Below are positions 26,625-40,736 of a DNA stretch of 41,165 bases, one piece after another. The notes under the pieces were generated by a model. That model made no database searches. It was not told the origin of the DNA and worked only from the letters and a program-made list of their open reading frames with translations. This DNA is from Lachnospiraceae bacterium. Its GTDB lineage: Bacteria > Bacillota > Clostridia > Lachnospirales > Lachnospiraceae. The position numbers and the translations under genes are program-made. Numbering within the stretch: position 1 is the stretch's first letter; each line of letters opens with the position of its first letter. The DNA is taken from the NCBI GenBank assembly GCA_022510615.1, contig JAFLTC010000002.1, positions 131,850 to 173,014 on the forward strand, given 5' to 3'.

Positions 26625-27248
26625 ATGGTAGATGTATACAATCTTTATTTGGGTGGATACCTTCCGAAGGTATCACCAAAGACCAATGTTCACAATAAGC
26701 GTGAACTGAAAAGTAAATATAAAAGTATTGTCAGCCTGAACAATGCCAATCCTCTCGTTATGATAAAGTTGTCAAACGATACCCAGGCCTATGCGTTGAA
26801 TGTGAAAGAGATGTCTATGGAGCTGGGAGAGGCAGCACAGGATGTACTGGAGCAGACGGAAGAGGATATGCCGGAAAAGTTAGAGAATATGGCAGGCTTA
26901 TTTAATAAGTTGTTAGCAAGAAGTGATGAGTTTGGCGAAAAGAACGGCAGACCATCCCGGCCGGGTGGTGAATTGCGCAATCTGGTAGATTCGCATTCGG
27001 AGGAGTTGGTTCAGTCAGGCTTTTCTATTGACTCCCGTGGATTTTTGACGGCACCAAAGGGGGACACTCTGTCTGCGCCGAAAGAATTTGCTGAGCAGTT
27101 GAGGGAAAAATGCGACCACATGAGCATGAATCCAATGGAATATGTGGAGAGAAAGGTATATAGCTATGCCCATCTGTACCGGAATGACATTGGGGCAGCT
27201 TATGAATCTTCTATTTACAGTGGCATGTTGTTTAACTCTTATTGTTAA
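26625..27248 (+). CDS. Uncharacterised 207-residue protein
   Basis: I do not recognise this family. It is soluble, with no signal peptide or membrane segment, and mostly helical. The N-terminus has a YNLYLGGYLPK segment followed by a basic HNKRELKSKYKSIV stretch and an NNANPL(V)MIKLS strand. A helical middle (about 60-100) and a C-terminal block with SGFSID, GFLTAPKG and a MSMNPMEYVERKVYSYAHL helix follow. ATG 26625 is chosen (AAAGGTG eight bases upstream); GTG 26616 and ATG 26619 are alternatives. It has its own near-consensus promoter, so it is expressed alone, and its last 17 bases overlap tail-to-tail with the Gx transporter gene. Confidence 0.75.
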   Translation: MVDVYNLYLGGYLPKVSPKTNVHNKRELKSKYKSIVSLNNANPLVMIKLSNDTQAYALNVKEMSMELGEAAQDVLEQTEEDMPEKLENMAGLFNKLLARSDEFGEKNGRPSRPGGELRNLVDSHSEELVQSGFSIDSRGFLTAPKGDTLSAPKEFAEQLREKCDHMSMNPMEYVERKVYSYAHLYRNDIGAAYESSIYSGMLFNSYC

Positions 27249-27759
27249 TAGAACCTGAATGAAAAAAAGGCAGCCGTTTCAAACAGAGACTGGCAAGTAT
27301 GCCGATTAGAACGCCGGCAATCAAACCGGCAAAATACAGAAAGGGCAGATAAGGAAATATGGCAGAAAGGCCTACCAGCAGTACTGCCACGAAAAACTGC
27401 CCTGCATTATGAAGAATACCGCCCACAGCACTAACCCCGATCAGGGAGAGCTGTGGGTATTTCATTTTTGTCAAAAGAAACATGACAAGAAGACTAAGAA
27501 GACTTCCGGCAAGGCTGTAAAAAAAACCAAACAGGCTGCCAAAGGTCAAAGCATTTAGAACATTCCTTGTCATGGAAACACCCAGAGCGGATAAAAAACC
27601 GTCACGGTACAAAACAATCAGAAGTATCAGATTGGCCAGTCCCAGTTTTATGCCCGGAAAAGGCAGAGGCAGGGGAAACAGACTCTCGATATAGCTGAAA
27701 ATAAATGCCACTGCGGTCAAAACAGCCAGTTCGGCAAGCTTGCCTGTACGACTTTTCAT
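27232..27759 (-). CDS. Gx transporter family membrane protein (EetB-like)
   Basis: A 175-residue membrane protein of the Gx transporter/Hpre_diP_synt_I family, once named heptaprenyl diphosphate synthase component I. It has about five hydrophobic segments and the conserved FPGIKLGLANLILLIVLY and GGILHNAGQ regions. Related proteins resemble the substrate-binding (S) component of ECF transporters. EetB of the Listeria extracellular electron transfer locus belongs to this type. The ATG at 27759 follows GAAAGGAG. It lies 51 bases after the NusG_II gene, the usual partner. The 3' end overlaps the convergent unknown gene by 17 bases. Confidence 0.85.
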   Translation of the reverse strand: MKSRTGKLAELAVLTAVAFIFSYIESLFPLPLPFPGIKLGLANLILLIVLYRDGFLSALGVSMTRNVLNALTFGSLFGFFYSLAGSLLSLLVMFLLTKMKYPQLSLIGVSAVGGILHNAGQFFVAVLLVGLSAIFPYLPFLYFAGLIAGVLIGILASLCLKRLPFFHSGSINNKS

Positions 27760-27810
27760 AACGTACTCCTTTCGACTTCTTTCTTATATAATAGGTTACA
27801 TAATAATCGA

Positions 27811-28209
27811 TTATTTGACAATTGCATCCGGCACGGTTTCTTCCTCCGACTCACCGGATATGGAAAGGACCAGTCGGTGCGGGAGGCATACGACAGTTTC
27901 GCCGGTCTTTGATATGCTGCCGGAATGCAGGCAGATTTTATCGTTACAGGTGGCATCGGTTATCGTTACCGCGCCCTTTTCTATTTTAAAAGTATTGCTG
28001 CCTCCGGATGAGGAGGAAATCGTCCGGCTTGCATTTTCCCTTAAAGGCAGTGTCAAAATCAGGGAGCCGTTTTGGCGCACTTCAAGGTTTTTCCCTGAAC
28101 CGCCGGGAGGCGTAAAACAAAAATAGGAAAGCAGGACACCAGACAGCAGGAGGATAAAGATTAGAATATAATCCGCCTTTTGAATGTTTAACATTTTTTG
28201 CCGCTGCAA
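27811..28209 (-). CDS. NusG domain II-containing protein (EetA-like)
   Basis: A 132-residue protein with one N-terminal membrane segment (DYILIFILLLSGVLLSYFCF) and an extracytoplasmic NusG_II domain. The domain is seen in the ENASRTI, GAVTITDATCNDKICLHSG and ETVVCLPHRLVLSI segments. The cysteine-containing CNDKICLHSG and CLPH motifs are typical. TTG 28209 is the preferred start: a perfect AGGAGG lies seven bases upstream, whereas the first ATG (28194) is 22 bases away. The pair NusG_II then Gx transporter is often found with ApbE flavin transferases and FMN-bearing proteins. No ApbE is visible here, so the electron-transfer role is inferred. Confidence 0.8.
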   Translation of the reverse strand: MQRQKMLNIQKADYILIFILLLSGVLLSYFCFTPPGGSGKNLEVRQNGSLILTLPLRENASRTISSSSGGSNTFKIEKGAVTITDATCNDKICLHSGSISKTGETVVCLPHRLVLSISGESEEETVPDAIVK

Positions 28210-28251
28210 AGTAACACCTCCTGCCTTATTTTTTCTTGGCACCATCGTGCT

Positions 28252-28273
28252 AGCATAACCGTACCGTTATGCT
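28252..28273. repeat. Small palindromic intergenic repeat, copy C
   Basis: Perfect eight-base arms AGCATAAC (28252-28259) and GTTATGCT (28266-28273) around six bases. CATCGTGCTA just to its left (28243-28252) also occurs within and beside copy A. Here the palindrome lies just downstream of the predicted NusG_II transcription start. Confidence 0.6.
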
Positions 28274-28282
28274 TTTAGTAAT

Positions 28283-28311
28283 AAAATATCAGATTACTAC
28301 GGTAAAGTCAA
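28283..28311 (-). promoter_or_regulatory. Predicted promoter of the NusG_II-Gx operon
   Basis: On the minus strand, TTGACT (28306-28311), a 17-base spacer and TATTTT (28283-28288). Transcription would start near 28276, next to palindrome copy C. Confidence 0.5.
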
Positions 28312-28345
28312 AAACCTAAAATTAAAAGAAAATATAAAATAACGA

Positions 28346-28375
28346 TTGACTTTGGCTGATAAGGTGTGTTATAGT
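28346..28375 (+). promoter_or_regulatory. Promoter of rpmG-secE-nusG
   Basis: TTGACT (28346-28351), an 18-base spacer and TATAGT (28370-28375) with an extended TGn element. Confidence 0.65.
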
Positions 28376-28446
28376 ATTCTAGCGATGAATTAGGTCTTTT
28401 TTTTATGCCTAAAATTTTGACAACAAAATATCACGGAGGTGACAGA

Positions 28447-28596
28447 ATGCGTACTAAGATTACTTTGGAATGTACGGAGTGTAAGCAGCGGAATTACAAC
28501 CTGACCAAAGACAAGAAGAACCATCCGGACAGAATGGAAACTAAAAAGTATTGCAAATTTTGTAAAAAACACACATTACACAAGGAGACTAAGTAG
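28447..28596 (+). CDS. rpmG: 50S ribosomal protein L33, zinc-binding form
   Basis: A 49-residue large-subunit protein. The two CxxC pairs (Cys9/Cys12 and Cys36/Cys39) mark the zinc-ribbon (C+) version of L33, which makes it a possible zinc reservoir in cells that also carry a zinc-free copy. The ATG at 28447 follows GGAGGTG. It opens the usual rpmG-secE-nusG block; secE starts 33 bases downstream. Confidence 0.95.
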   Translation: MRTKITLECTECKQRNYNLTKDKKNHPDRMETKKYCKFCKKHTLHKETK

Positions 28597-28629
28597 TCCG
28601 TGTGATGTTTCGGAAAGGATGTGTGTCGT

Positions 28630-28830
28630 ATGAGCGAAACAGAAAAGACTTCGAAACCAGGCTTTTTCAAAAATCTGAAAAGTGAGTTCAAAAAATGTAC
28701 ATGGCCGAAGAAAGAAGAGCTTGCGAAGCAGTCAGCGCTTGTAATTGCAGTGTCTGTGGTTCTGGGGGTAATAATTTCCGGTTTTGACTGGATTATTCGT
28801 CTTGGACTGACAGCGCTTGGCATTTCTTAG
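28630..28830 (+). CDS. secE: Preprotein translocase subunit SecE
   Basis: A 66-residue single-span membrane protein, the short Gram-positive form that clamps SecY in the protein-export channel. The conserved KSEFKKCTWPKKEEL amphipathic helix precedes the membrane segment ALVIAVSVVLGVIISGF. ATG 28630 is chosen (AAAGGATG upstream) over an in-frame ATG at 28621. nusG follows after nine bases. Confidence 0.95.
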   Translation: MSETEKTSKPGFFKNLKSEFKKCTWPKKEELAKQSALVIAVSVVLGVIISGFDWIIRLGLTALGIS

Positions 28831-28839
28831 GAGGTTGCT

Positions 28840-29358
28840 ATGGCAGAAGAAGCAAAATGGTATGTAGTCCACACTTATTCCGGCTATGAGAATAAGGTAA
28901 AAGCAGATATTGAGAAAACAATTGAAAACCGGAATCTGCAGGAGCAGATTATGGAAGTTATGATTCCACTGCAGACGGTTGTCGAGGAAAAGAATGGCGA
29001 GAAGAAACAGGTTCAGAAAAAAATGTTTCCGGCCTATGTTCTTATTAATATGATTATGAATGACCAGACATGGTATGTTGTGCGAAACACACGTGGCGTG
29101 ACGGGATTCGTTGGTCCGGGGTCCAAACCGGTTCCCCTGACAGAAGAAGAAATTGCCAACATGGGATTTCTGGCAGAGGCGGAGCAGTCTCCGTTCTCCA
29201 TTGGCGACCAGGTTGTTGTCACAGAGGGAGTATGGCAGGATACCGTGGGAGTTATTCAAGAAGTGCATCCGGCAAAACAGATGGCAGTTATTGTTATCGA
29301 TATGTTCGGACGCGATACGCCGGTTGAAATTGATTTCTCAGAGTTAAAACAGCTTTAA
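28840..29358 (+). CDS. nusG: Transcription termination/antitermination protein NusG
   Basis: A 172-residue elongation factor that binds the RNA polymerase clamp and couples transcription to Rho or ribosomes. The NGN domain opens with WYVVHTYSGYE and includes WYVVRNTRGVTGFVG; a C-terminal KOW domain contains GDQVVVTEGVW and ends in VEIDFSELKQL. Length is normal. AGGAGG precedes the ATG. Co-transcribed with secE and followed 21 bases later by rplK. Confidence 0.96.
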   Translation: MAEEAKWYVVHTYSGYENKVKADIEKTIENRNLQEQIMEVMIPLQTVVEEKNGEKKQVQKKMFPAYVLINMIMNDQTWYVVRNTRGVTGFVGPGSKPVPLTEEEIANMGFLAEAEQSPFSIGDQVVVTEGVWQDTVGVIQEVHPAKQMAVIVIDMFGRDTPVEIDFSELKQL

Positions 29359-29379
29359 TAAGTTAGGAGGAAACGTAAA

Positions 29380-29805
29380 ATGGCTAAGAAAGTTGAAGGA
29401 TATATAAAATTACAAATCCCGGCAGGAAAAGCAACACCCGCACCGCCGGTTGGTCCGGCACTTGGACAGCATGGTATTAATATTGCCCAGTTTACAAAGG
29501 AGTTTAATGCAAAGACAGCAGGACAGGAGGGAATGCTGATTCCGGTTGTTATTACTGTTTATGCAGACAGAAGCTTTAGCTTCATTACAAAAACACCGCC
29601 GGCAGCCGTTCTTCTCAAGAAGGCGTGCAAAATTCAGTCCGGTTCCGGCGAACCGAACAAGAAAAAGGTAGCTTCTATTCCAAAGGCTGAGATTCAGAAG
29701 ATTGCTGAACTGAAAATGCCGGATTTGAATGCGGGAAGTTTAGAGGCAGCAATGAGTATGATTGCCGGTACTGCAAGAAGTATGGGAATCACAGTAGAAG
29801 AATAA
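29380..29805 (+). CDS. rplK: 50S ribosomal protein L11
   Basis: A 141-residue protein of the GTPase-associated centre. The N-terminus [20 protein letters not shown] and the C-terminal rRNA-binding end ([12 protein letters not shown]) are canonical. TAGGAGGA precedes the ATG. It is the fourth gene of the rpmG block. A 117-base gap with two RNA structures separates it from rplA. Confidence 0.97.
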   Translation: MAKKVEGYIKLQIPAGKATPAPPVGPALGQHGINIAQFTKEFNAKTAGQEGMLIPVVITVYADRSFSFITKTPPAAVLLKKACKIQSGSGEPNKKKVASIPKAEIQKIAELKMPDLNAGSLEAAMSMIAGTARSMGITVEE

Positions 29806-29808
29806 ACG

Positions 29809-29827
29809 ATTGCTTTCATAAAGCAAT
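29809..29827 (+). other. Short perfect hairpin after rplK
   Basis: ATTGCTTT (29809-29816) and AAAGCAAT (29820-29827) with a three-base loop. It lacks a T run, so it is more likely an RNA-processing or stability hairpin than a terminator. Confidence 0.45.
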
Positions 29828-29877
29828 GTAAAGTCAAAATTTTATCGCAAAAATAAAAGGACTTATGTCATTTGGAC

Positions 29878-29910
29878 GTTGTGGGAGAAAATATTCGCTA
29901 ATACCACTAG
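29878..29910 (+). promoter_or_regulatory. Probable L1-binding autoregulatory site before rplA
   Basis: GTGGGAG (29881-29887) can pair through GTGG with CCAC (29904-29907) and AG with CT (29898-29899), giving the asymmetric-loop helix typical of L1 binding sites in 23S RNA and L1 mRNA. It abuts the AGGAGG of rplA, so bound L1 would block translation. Confidence 0.5.
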
Positions 29911-29922
29911 GAGGTTAGAAAA

Positions 29923-30615
29923 ATGAAAAGAGGTAAAAAGTATACAGAAGCCGCAAAATTAGTTGATCGTGCTACTCAGTACGATGTGGCAGAGGCAATT
30001 GACCTTGTAAAGAAGACAGCAGTTGCAAAATTTGATGAAACCGTAGAAGCTCATATCCGTCTCGGTGTAGACGGACGTCATGCAGACCAGCAGGTACGTG
30101 GTGCCGTTGTTCTGCCTCATGGAACAGGTAAATCCGTCCGTGTCCTTGTATTCGCAAAAGGCGATAAGGTATCCGAGGCAGAGACAGCCGGTGCAGATTA
30201 TGTTGGCGGCGAGGAGCTCATTCCAAAAATCCAGAATGAGGGTTGGTTTGAGTTTGACGTTGTTGTGGCAACACCGGATATGATGGGCGTTGTTGGTCGT
30301 CTTGGACGTGTTCTCGGACCGAAGGGCTTAATGCCGAATCCAAAGGCCGGTACGGTTACAATGGATGTTGCAAAGGCTGTAAACGATATTAAAGCAGGTA
30401 AAATTGAGTATCGACTGGATAAAGCAAACATTATTCATTGTCCGGTAGGCAAAACTTCATTTACGGAAGAACAGCTTACGGATAATTTCAATACACTGAT
30501 GGATGCGATTATCAAGGCAAAACCGGCAAGTGCAAAGGGAACTTACTTAAAGAGCATTACCATTGCCAACACAATGGGACCTGGAATTAAGATTAATCCA
30601 TTGAAGCTTGCGTAG
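29923..30615 (+). CDS. rplA: 50S ribosomal protein L1
   Basis: A 230-residue protein of the L1 stalk, involved in E-site tRNA release and, in many bacteria, translational autoregulation. The RGKKY start, [16 protein letters not shown] and [17 protein letters not shown] blocks are canonical, and the length is normal. The ATG follows AGGAGG and a candidate L1-binding helix. The next promoter begins eight bases after the stop codon. Confidence 0.97.
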   Translation: MKRGKKYTEAAKLVDRATQYDVAEAIDLVKKTAVAKFDETVEAHIRLGVDGRHADQQVRGAVVLPHGTGKSVRVLVFAKGDKVSEAETAGADYVGGEELIPKIQNEGWFEFDVVVATPDMMGVVGRLGRVLGPKGLMPNPKAGTVTMDVAKAVNDIKAGKIEYRLDKANIIHCPVGKTSFTEEQLTDNFNTLMDAIIKAKPASAKGTYLKSITIANTMGPGIKINPLKLA

Positions 30616-30622
30616 GTTTGAC

Positions 30623-30652
30623 TTGACAAAATAGTGCAGCCTATGCTACACT
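30623..30652 (+). promoter_or_regulatory. Promoter of rplJ-rplL
   Basis: TTGACA (30623-30628), an 18-base spacer and TACACT (30647-30652) with an extended TGC element. Confidence 0.7.
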
Positions 30653-30665
30653 AACAAAAGTTTAT

Positions 30666-30735
30666 AACTGCCGTAGACAGCAGGTGCCCGTATTTCGGGC
30701 GTAAGCAGAGCGCCTGCCGAGGAGATGAAATTACA
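30666..30735 (+). ncRNA. L10 ribosomal protein leader
   Basis: The segment contains GTAGACAGCAGGTGC and the partner GCGCCTGCCGAGGAG, flanking a CCCG-TATTT-CGGG hairpin (30687-30699). This is the layout of the L10 leader found upstream of rplJ in Firmicutes, where the L10/L12 complex binds to control the operon. Confidence 0.8.
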
Positions 30736-30754
30736 ATTATGTATGAAATTCTGA

Positions 30755-30790
30755 CTCTCTGTCTGCGCAAATGCGGACAGGGAGTTTTTT
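30755..30790 (+). terminator. Attenuator terminator of the L10 leader
   Basis: Twelve-base arms CTCTCTGTCTGC (30755-30766) and GCGGACAGGGAG (30773-30784), with two G-U pairs, a GCAAAT loop and TTTTTT. It lies between the L10 leader and the rplJ start, so it is a regulated attenuator rather than an operon end. Confidence 0.8.
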
Positions 30791-30843
30791 CGGCAGATTA
30801 TATAGCAGCGGAAGCTGACAAATAATGAAGGAGGTAACATCTC

Positions 30844-31344
30844 ATGGCGAAAGTCGAATTGAAGGCACCGATTGTGGATGAGATTAAGGGCTATGTAGCT
30901 GATGCGAAGGCGGTCGTTCTGGTAGATTACCGTGGACTGACTGTTGAGCAGGATACAAGACTGCGTAGACAGATGAGAGAAGCCGGTGTTGTATACAAGG
31001 TATACAAAAACACAATGCTTCATCTGGCATTCGACGGTACAGATTTTGCACAGCTTGACAAAGATTTGGAAGGCCCGACAGCCATTGCCTTTGGCATCGA
31101 TGATGAGACTGCTCCGGCAAGAATTCTGAATGATTTTGCCAAAGAGGCAGAGGCATTACAGTTCAAAGGCGCAGTGGTAGACGGAACATACTATGATGAA
31201 GCGGGAATTAAGCTGCTGGCAAAAATTCCTTCCAAGGATGTTCTTATTTCCAAATTGCTTGGAAGCTTACAGTCACCGATGGCAAACTTTGCCCGTGTGG
31301 TAAAACAGATTGCGGACTCTCAGGGAGAGGCGGCAGCAGAGTAA
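30844..31344 (+). CDS. rplJ: 50S ribosomal protein L10
   Basis: A 166-residue protein that anchors the L7/L12 dimers on the ribosomal stalk. The N-terminal VVLVDYRGLTVEQDTRLR and YKVYKNTMLHLAF segments match the family, and the C-terminal helix that binds L12 dimers is present. AAGGAGG precedes the ATG. It is expressed from the promoter at 30623 through the L10 leader and attenuator. rplL follows 90 bases later. Confidence 0.97.
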   Translation: MAKVELKAPIVDEIKGYVADAKAVVLVDYRGLTVEQDTRLRRQMREAGVVYKVYKNTMLHLAFDGTDFAQLDKDLEGPTAIAFGIDDETAPARILNDFAKEAEALQFKGAVVDGTYYDEAGIKLLAKIPSKDVLISKLLGSLQSPMANFARVVKQIADSQGEAAAE

Positions 31345-31434
31345 TCATTGTCTTCAGACAATTCGGATTACTCGGAAAAATCGTAACACCGGTTATGACC
31401 GGAAAATATTAAATTTTAAATGGAGGAAATAAAA

Positions 31435-31803
31435 ATGACGACACAGGAATTTATCGACGCTATCAAAGAGATGAGCGTAATGGATTTGAATGAATTAGTA
31501 AAAGCATGTGAAGAGGAGTTTGGTGTATCTGCAGCAGCAGGTGTTGTAGTGGCAGCAGCAGGCGGCGATGCAGCAGGCGGAGCAGCTGAGAAAGATGAGT
31601 TTGACGTAGAGCTGACAGAAGTTGGAGCAGCGAAGGTTAAGGTTATCAAAGTTGTTCGCGAAGTTACCGGTCTTGGTCTGAAAGAGGCAAAAGAGGTTGT
31701 TGACGGCGCTCCTAAAATTGTTAAAGAGGGCGCAAGCAAAGAAGAGGCAGAAGAAATTAAGACAAAACTTGAGGCTGAGGGTGCTAAGGTTACACTTAAG
31801 TAA
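31435..31803 (+). CDS. rplL: 50S ribosomal protein L7/L12
   Basis: A 122-residue stalk protein that recruits translational GTPases. It has the N-terminal dimerisation domain, an alanine/glycine-rich hinge (about 36-55) and the C-terminal domain with [21 protein letters not shown] 31435 is chosen because GGAGG lies just upstream; an ATG at 31420 overlaps that site. A terminator follows at 31841. Confidence 0.97.
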   Translation: MTTQEFIDAIKEMSVMDLNELVKACEEEFGVSAAAGVVVAAAGGDAAGGAAEKDEFDVELTEVGAAKVKVIKVVREVTGLGLKEAKEVVDGAPKIVKEGASKEEAEEIKTKLEAEGAKVTLK

Positions 31804-31840
31804 TTTTTGATATCATAGCCATAAGCATAACAGAAATGTA

Positions 31841-31884
31841 AAATGTCCGAGGCGGGCTTTGTTCCGCAGTCGGACATTTTTTAT
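31841..31884 (+). terminator. Terminator of rplJ-rplL
   Basis: AAATGTCCGA (31841-31850) and TCGGACATTT (31870-31879), perfect ten-base arms with an inner CGG/CCG pair, followed by a T run. Confidence 0.85.
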
Positions 31885-31975
31885 TGTAAAGTTAAAAAAG
31901 TTCTACTGGTATTTTGAAGCGTCAAATATTATAATATATATAAGGGAGAGAAAATCATTTTTGAGGAGGTGGCGT

Positions 31976-32566
31976 ATGGCAGAACAGATTATTATTTCAA
32001 TCAGTCGTGAATTTGGTACCGGGGGTCGTGAAATTGCAGGAATGATTGCAAAGGATCTGGGCATAGCCCTGTATGACCGGAACATATTAGAAGAGATTGC
32101 AGAAGAAAAAAATACGGAGATAGAACATCTGGAAAGGGTCGATGAAAAACCGAGAAATCTATTGTTGTCACGAAAGGTAAAGGGATATTCCAATTCCATG
32201 GAGGAAAATCTGGCGCAAATGCAGTTTGAATATTTGCGAAAGAAAGCAGACAGCGGAGAGTCCTTTGTTGTTGTAGGGCGCTGTTCGGAAACCGTGCTAA
32301 AGGACAGAGAAGCCCTCGTTTCTATTTTTGTCACGGGGGAGATACAGGATAAAATAGAAAGAATCATGAAAAAAGACAGCCTTTCCGAAGAGGAGGCAAA
32401 GGCAAAGCTTAACCGGCATGATAAGACCAGGAGGAAATATCACAACCATCACTCCGAACATAAATGGGGCGATTCCCGGTATTACGATATCTGCATTAAC
32501 AGCAGCCGGCTTGGCGTGGAAGGAACGGCAAAGCTTCTGGAGGAATATATCAAGAGGAGTATATAG
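31976..32566 (+). CDS. Cytidylate kinase-like family protein
   Basis: A 196-residue P-loop protein of the cytidylate kinase-like (AAA_26) family. The N-terminal IISISREFGTGGREIA carries the modified phosphate-binding loop of this group. SFVVVGRCSETVL and the C-terminal SRYYDICINSSRLG follow the family. A histidine-rich KYHNHHSEHKWGD segment precedes the latter, where active NMP kinases have lid arginines. Whether it phosphorylates CMP is uncertain, because true Cmk enzymes form a separate group. ATG 31976 follows GAGGAGGTGG. A TATAAT at about 31931 may be its -10, but no good -35 is seen. It stands alone between two terminators. Confidence 0.8.
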   Translation: MAEQIIISISREFGTGGREIAGMIAKDLGIALYDRNILEEIAEEKNTEIEHLERVDEKPRNLLLSRKVKGYSNSMEENLAQMQFEYLRKKADSGESFVVVGRCSETVLKDREALVSIFVTGEIQDKIERIMKKDSLSEEEAKAKLNRHDKTRRKYHNHHSEHKWGDSRYYDICINSSRLGVEGTAKLLEEYIKRSI

Positions 32567-32598
32567 CCACTATGCCAGCCTTCATTCTATAAGAATCA

Positions 32599-32640
32599 AA
32601 AACCTGTTTGTGAAAATAAGTTTTCACAAACAGGTTTTGT
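32599..32640 (+). terminator. Strong terminator before rpoB
   Basis: Perfect 18-base arms (32599-32616, starting AAAACCTGTTTG, and 32621-32638) with a TAAG loop and flanking A and T runs. It could stop transcription in either direction. Confidence 0.9.
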
Positions 32641-32675
32641 GTTTATACATAATTTAATTTTTTGACAATTATTTC

Positions 32676-32704
32676 TTGACACTAATCTACTATTGTGGTA
32701 AGAT
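32676..32704 (+). promoter_or_regulatory. Promoter of rpoB-rpoC
   Basis: TTGACA (32676-32681), a 17-base spacer and TAAGAT (32699-32704) with a TGG extension. Another TTGACA occurs at 32662-32667 without a good -10 at the right distance. Confidence 0.75.
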
Positions 32705-32725
32705 GGAAAATGCACTATTGTGGTA
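32689..32725 (+). repeat. 12-base direct repeat over the rpoB promoter -10 region
   Basis: ACTATTGTGGTA occurs at 32689-32700 and again at 32714-32725, a period of 25 bases. Each copy ends in an extended -10-like element (TGGTAAGAT and TGGTATGGT). Confidence 0.6.
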
Positions 32726-32799
32726 TGGTAGGCTTATTATTCCTACTTGATTTATAGTATATCACAGTTTTGTAGAAAAGACAAGGAGTGAAATCATCA

Positions 32800-36597
<3,798 letters not shown>

Positions 36598-36616
36598 TAG
36601 AAAGGACGGGTAAGAT

Positions 36617-40342
<3,726 letters not shown>

Positions 40343-40360
40343 ATACGAGTGGATTTGAGC

Positions 40361-40402
40361 AAAGCAGGTGCTCTGTTATAAGCTGGGTACCTGCTTTCTT
40401 TA
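40361..40402 (+). terminator. Terminator after rpoC
   Basis: AAAGCAGGT (40361-40369) and ACCTGCTTT (40389-40397), perfect nine-base arms, followed by CTTTA. The T run is modest, so read-through into the rRNA operon is possible. Confidence 0.65.
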
Positions 40403-40444
40403 TCTTATTTATGGCATAAAAGTCACAAAAAGTGTAAAAAAGTG

Positions 40445-40473
40445 TTGACAAGGAAAAAATTATCTGTTAAGAT
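40445..40473 (+). promoter_or_regulatory. Ribosomal RNA operon promoter
   Basis: A consensus TTGACA (40445-40450), a 17-base spacer and TAAGAT (40468-40473) with an extended TGT element. Confidence 0.8.
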
Positions 40474-40736
40474 AATATTTGCTGACGCGATGCGAAAAGA
40501 ACATCGCCAAAGCATGGAAAATCCGTTGTTTTTTAAAGGAAAAAACGGGTTCGGACCTTGATAACTGAACAGTGAAACAACCTCGAAAAATCAAAAAAAT
40601 TTTTCGAATCAAACATGGAAGAATTCGTAAGAAGGAAACCATACCCGATTCAATTCCAAGAAACCGATATCCGGTTTCAAAACACAGTAATCGAACGGAA
40701 ACAAAGCTAAGCTTTATTCTGACGATTGAACAATCA
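40474..40736 (+). other. rRNA operon leader with processing hairpins
   Basis: The untranslated stretch before 16S. It contains hairpins GCGATG/CATCGC (40487-40507), TCGAAAAAT/ATTTTTCGA (40583-40607) and GAAACCG/CGGTTTC (40660-40678), and a CCTTGATAACTGAAC segment (40557-40570) common before Firmicute rRNA operons. I see no tRNA and no gene in it. Confidence 0.65.

Noticed and set aside
32662-32667. Second TTGACA upstream of rpoB as a separate promoter
   Set aside because: No -10-like hexamer at 16-18 bases downstream.
40343-40736. tRNA gene between rpoC and 16S
   Set aside because: No cloverleaf with GGTTCRA arm and matching acceptor stem is visible; the hairpins fit leader structure.
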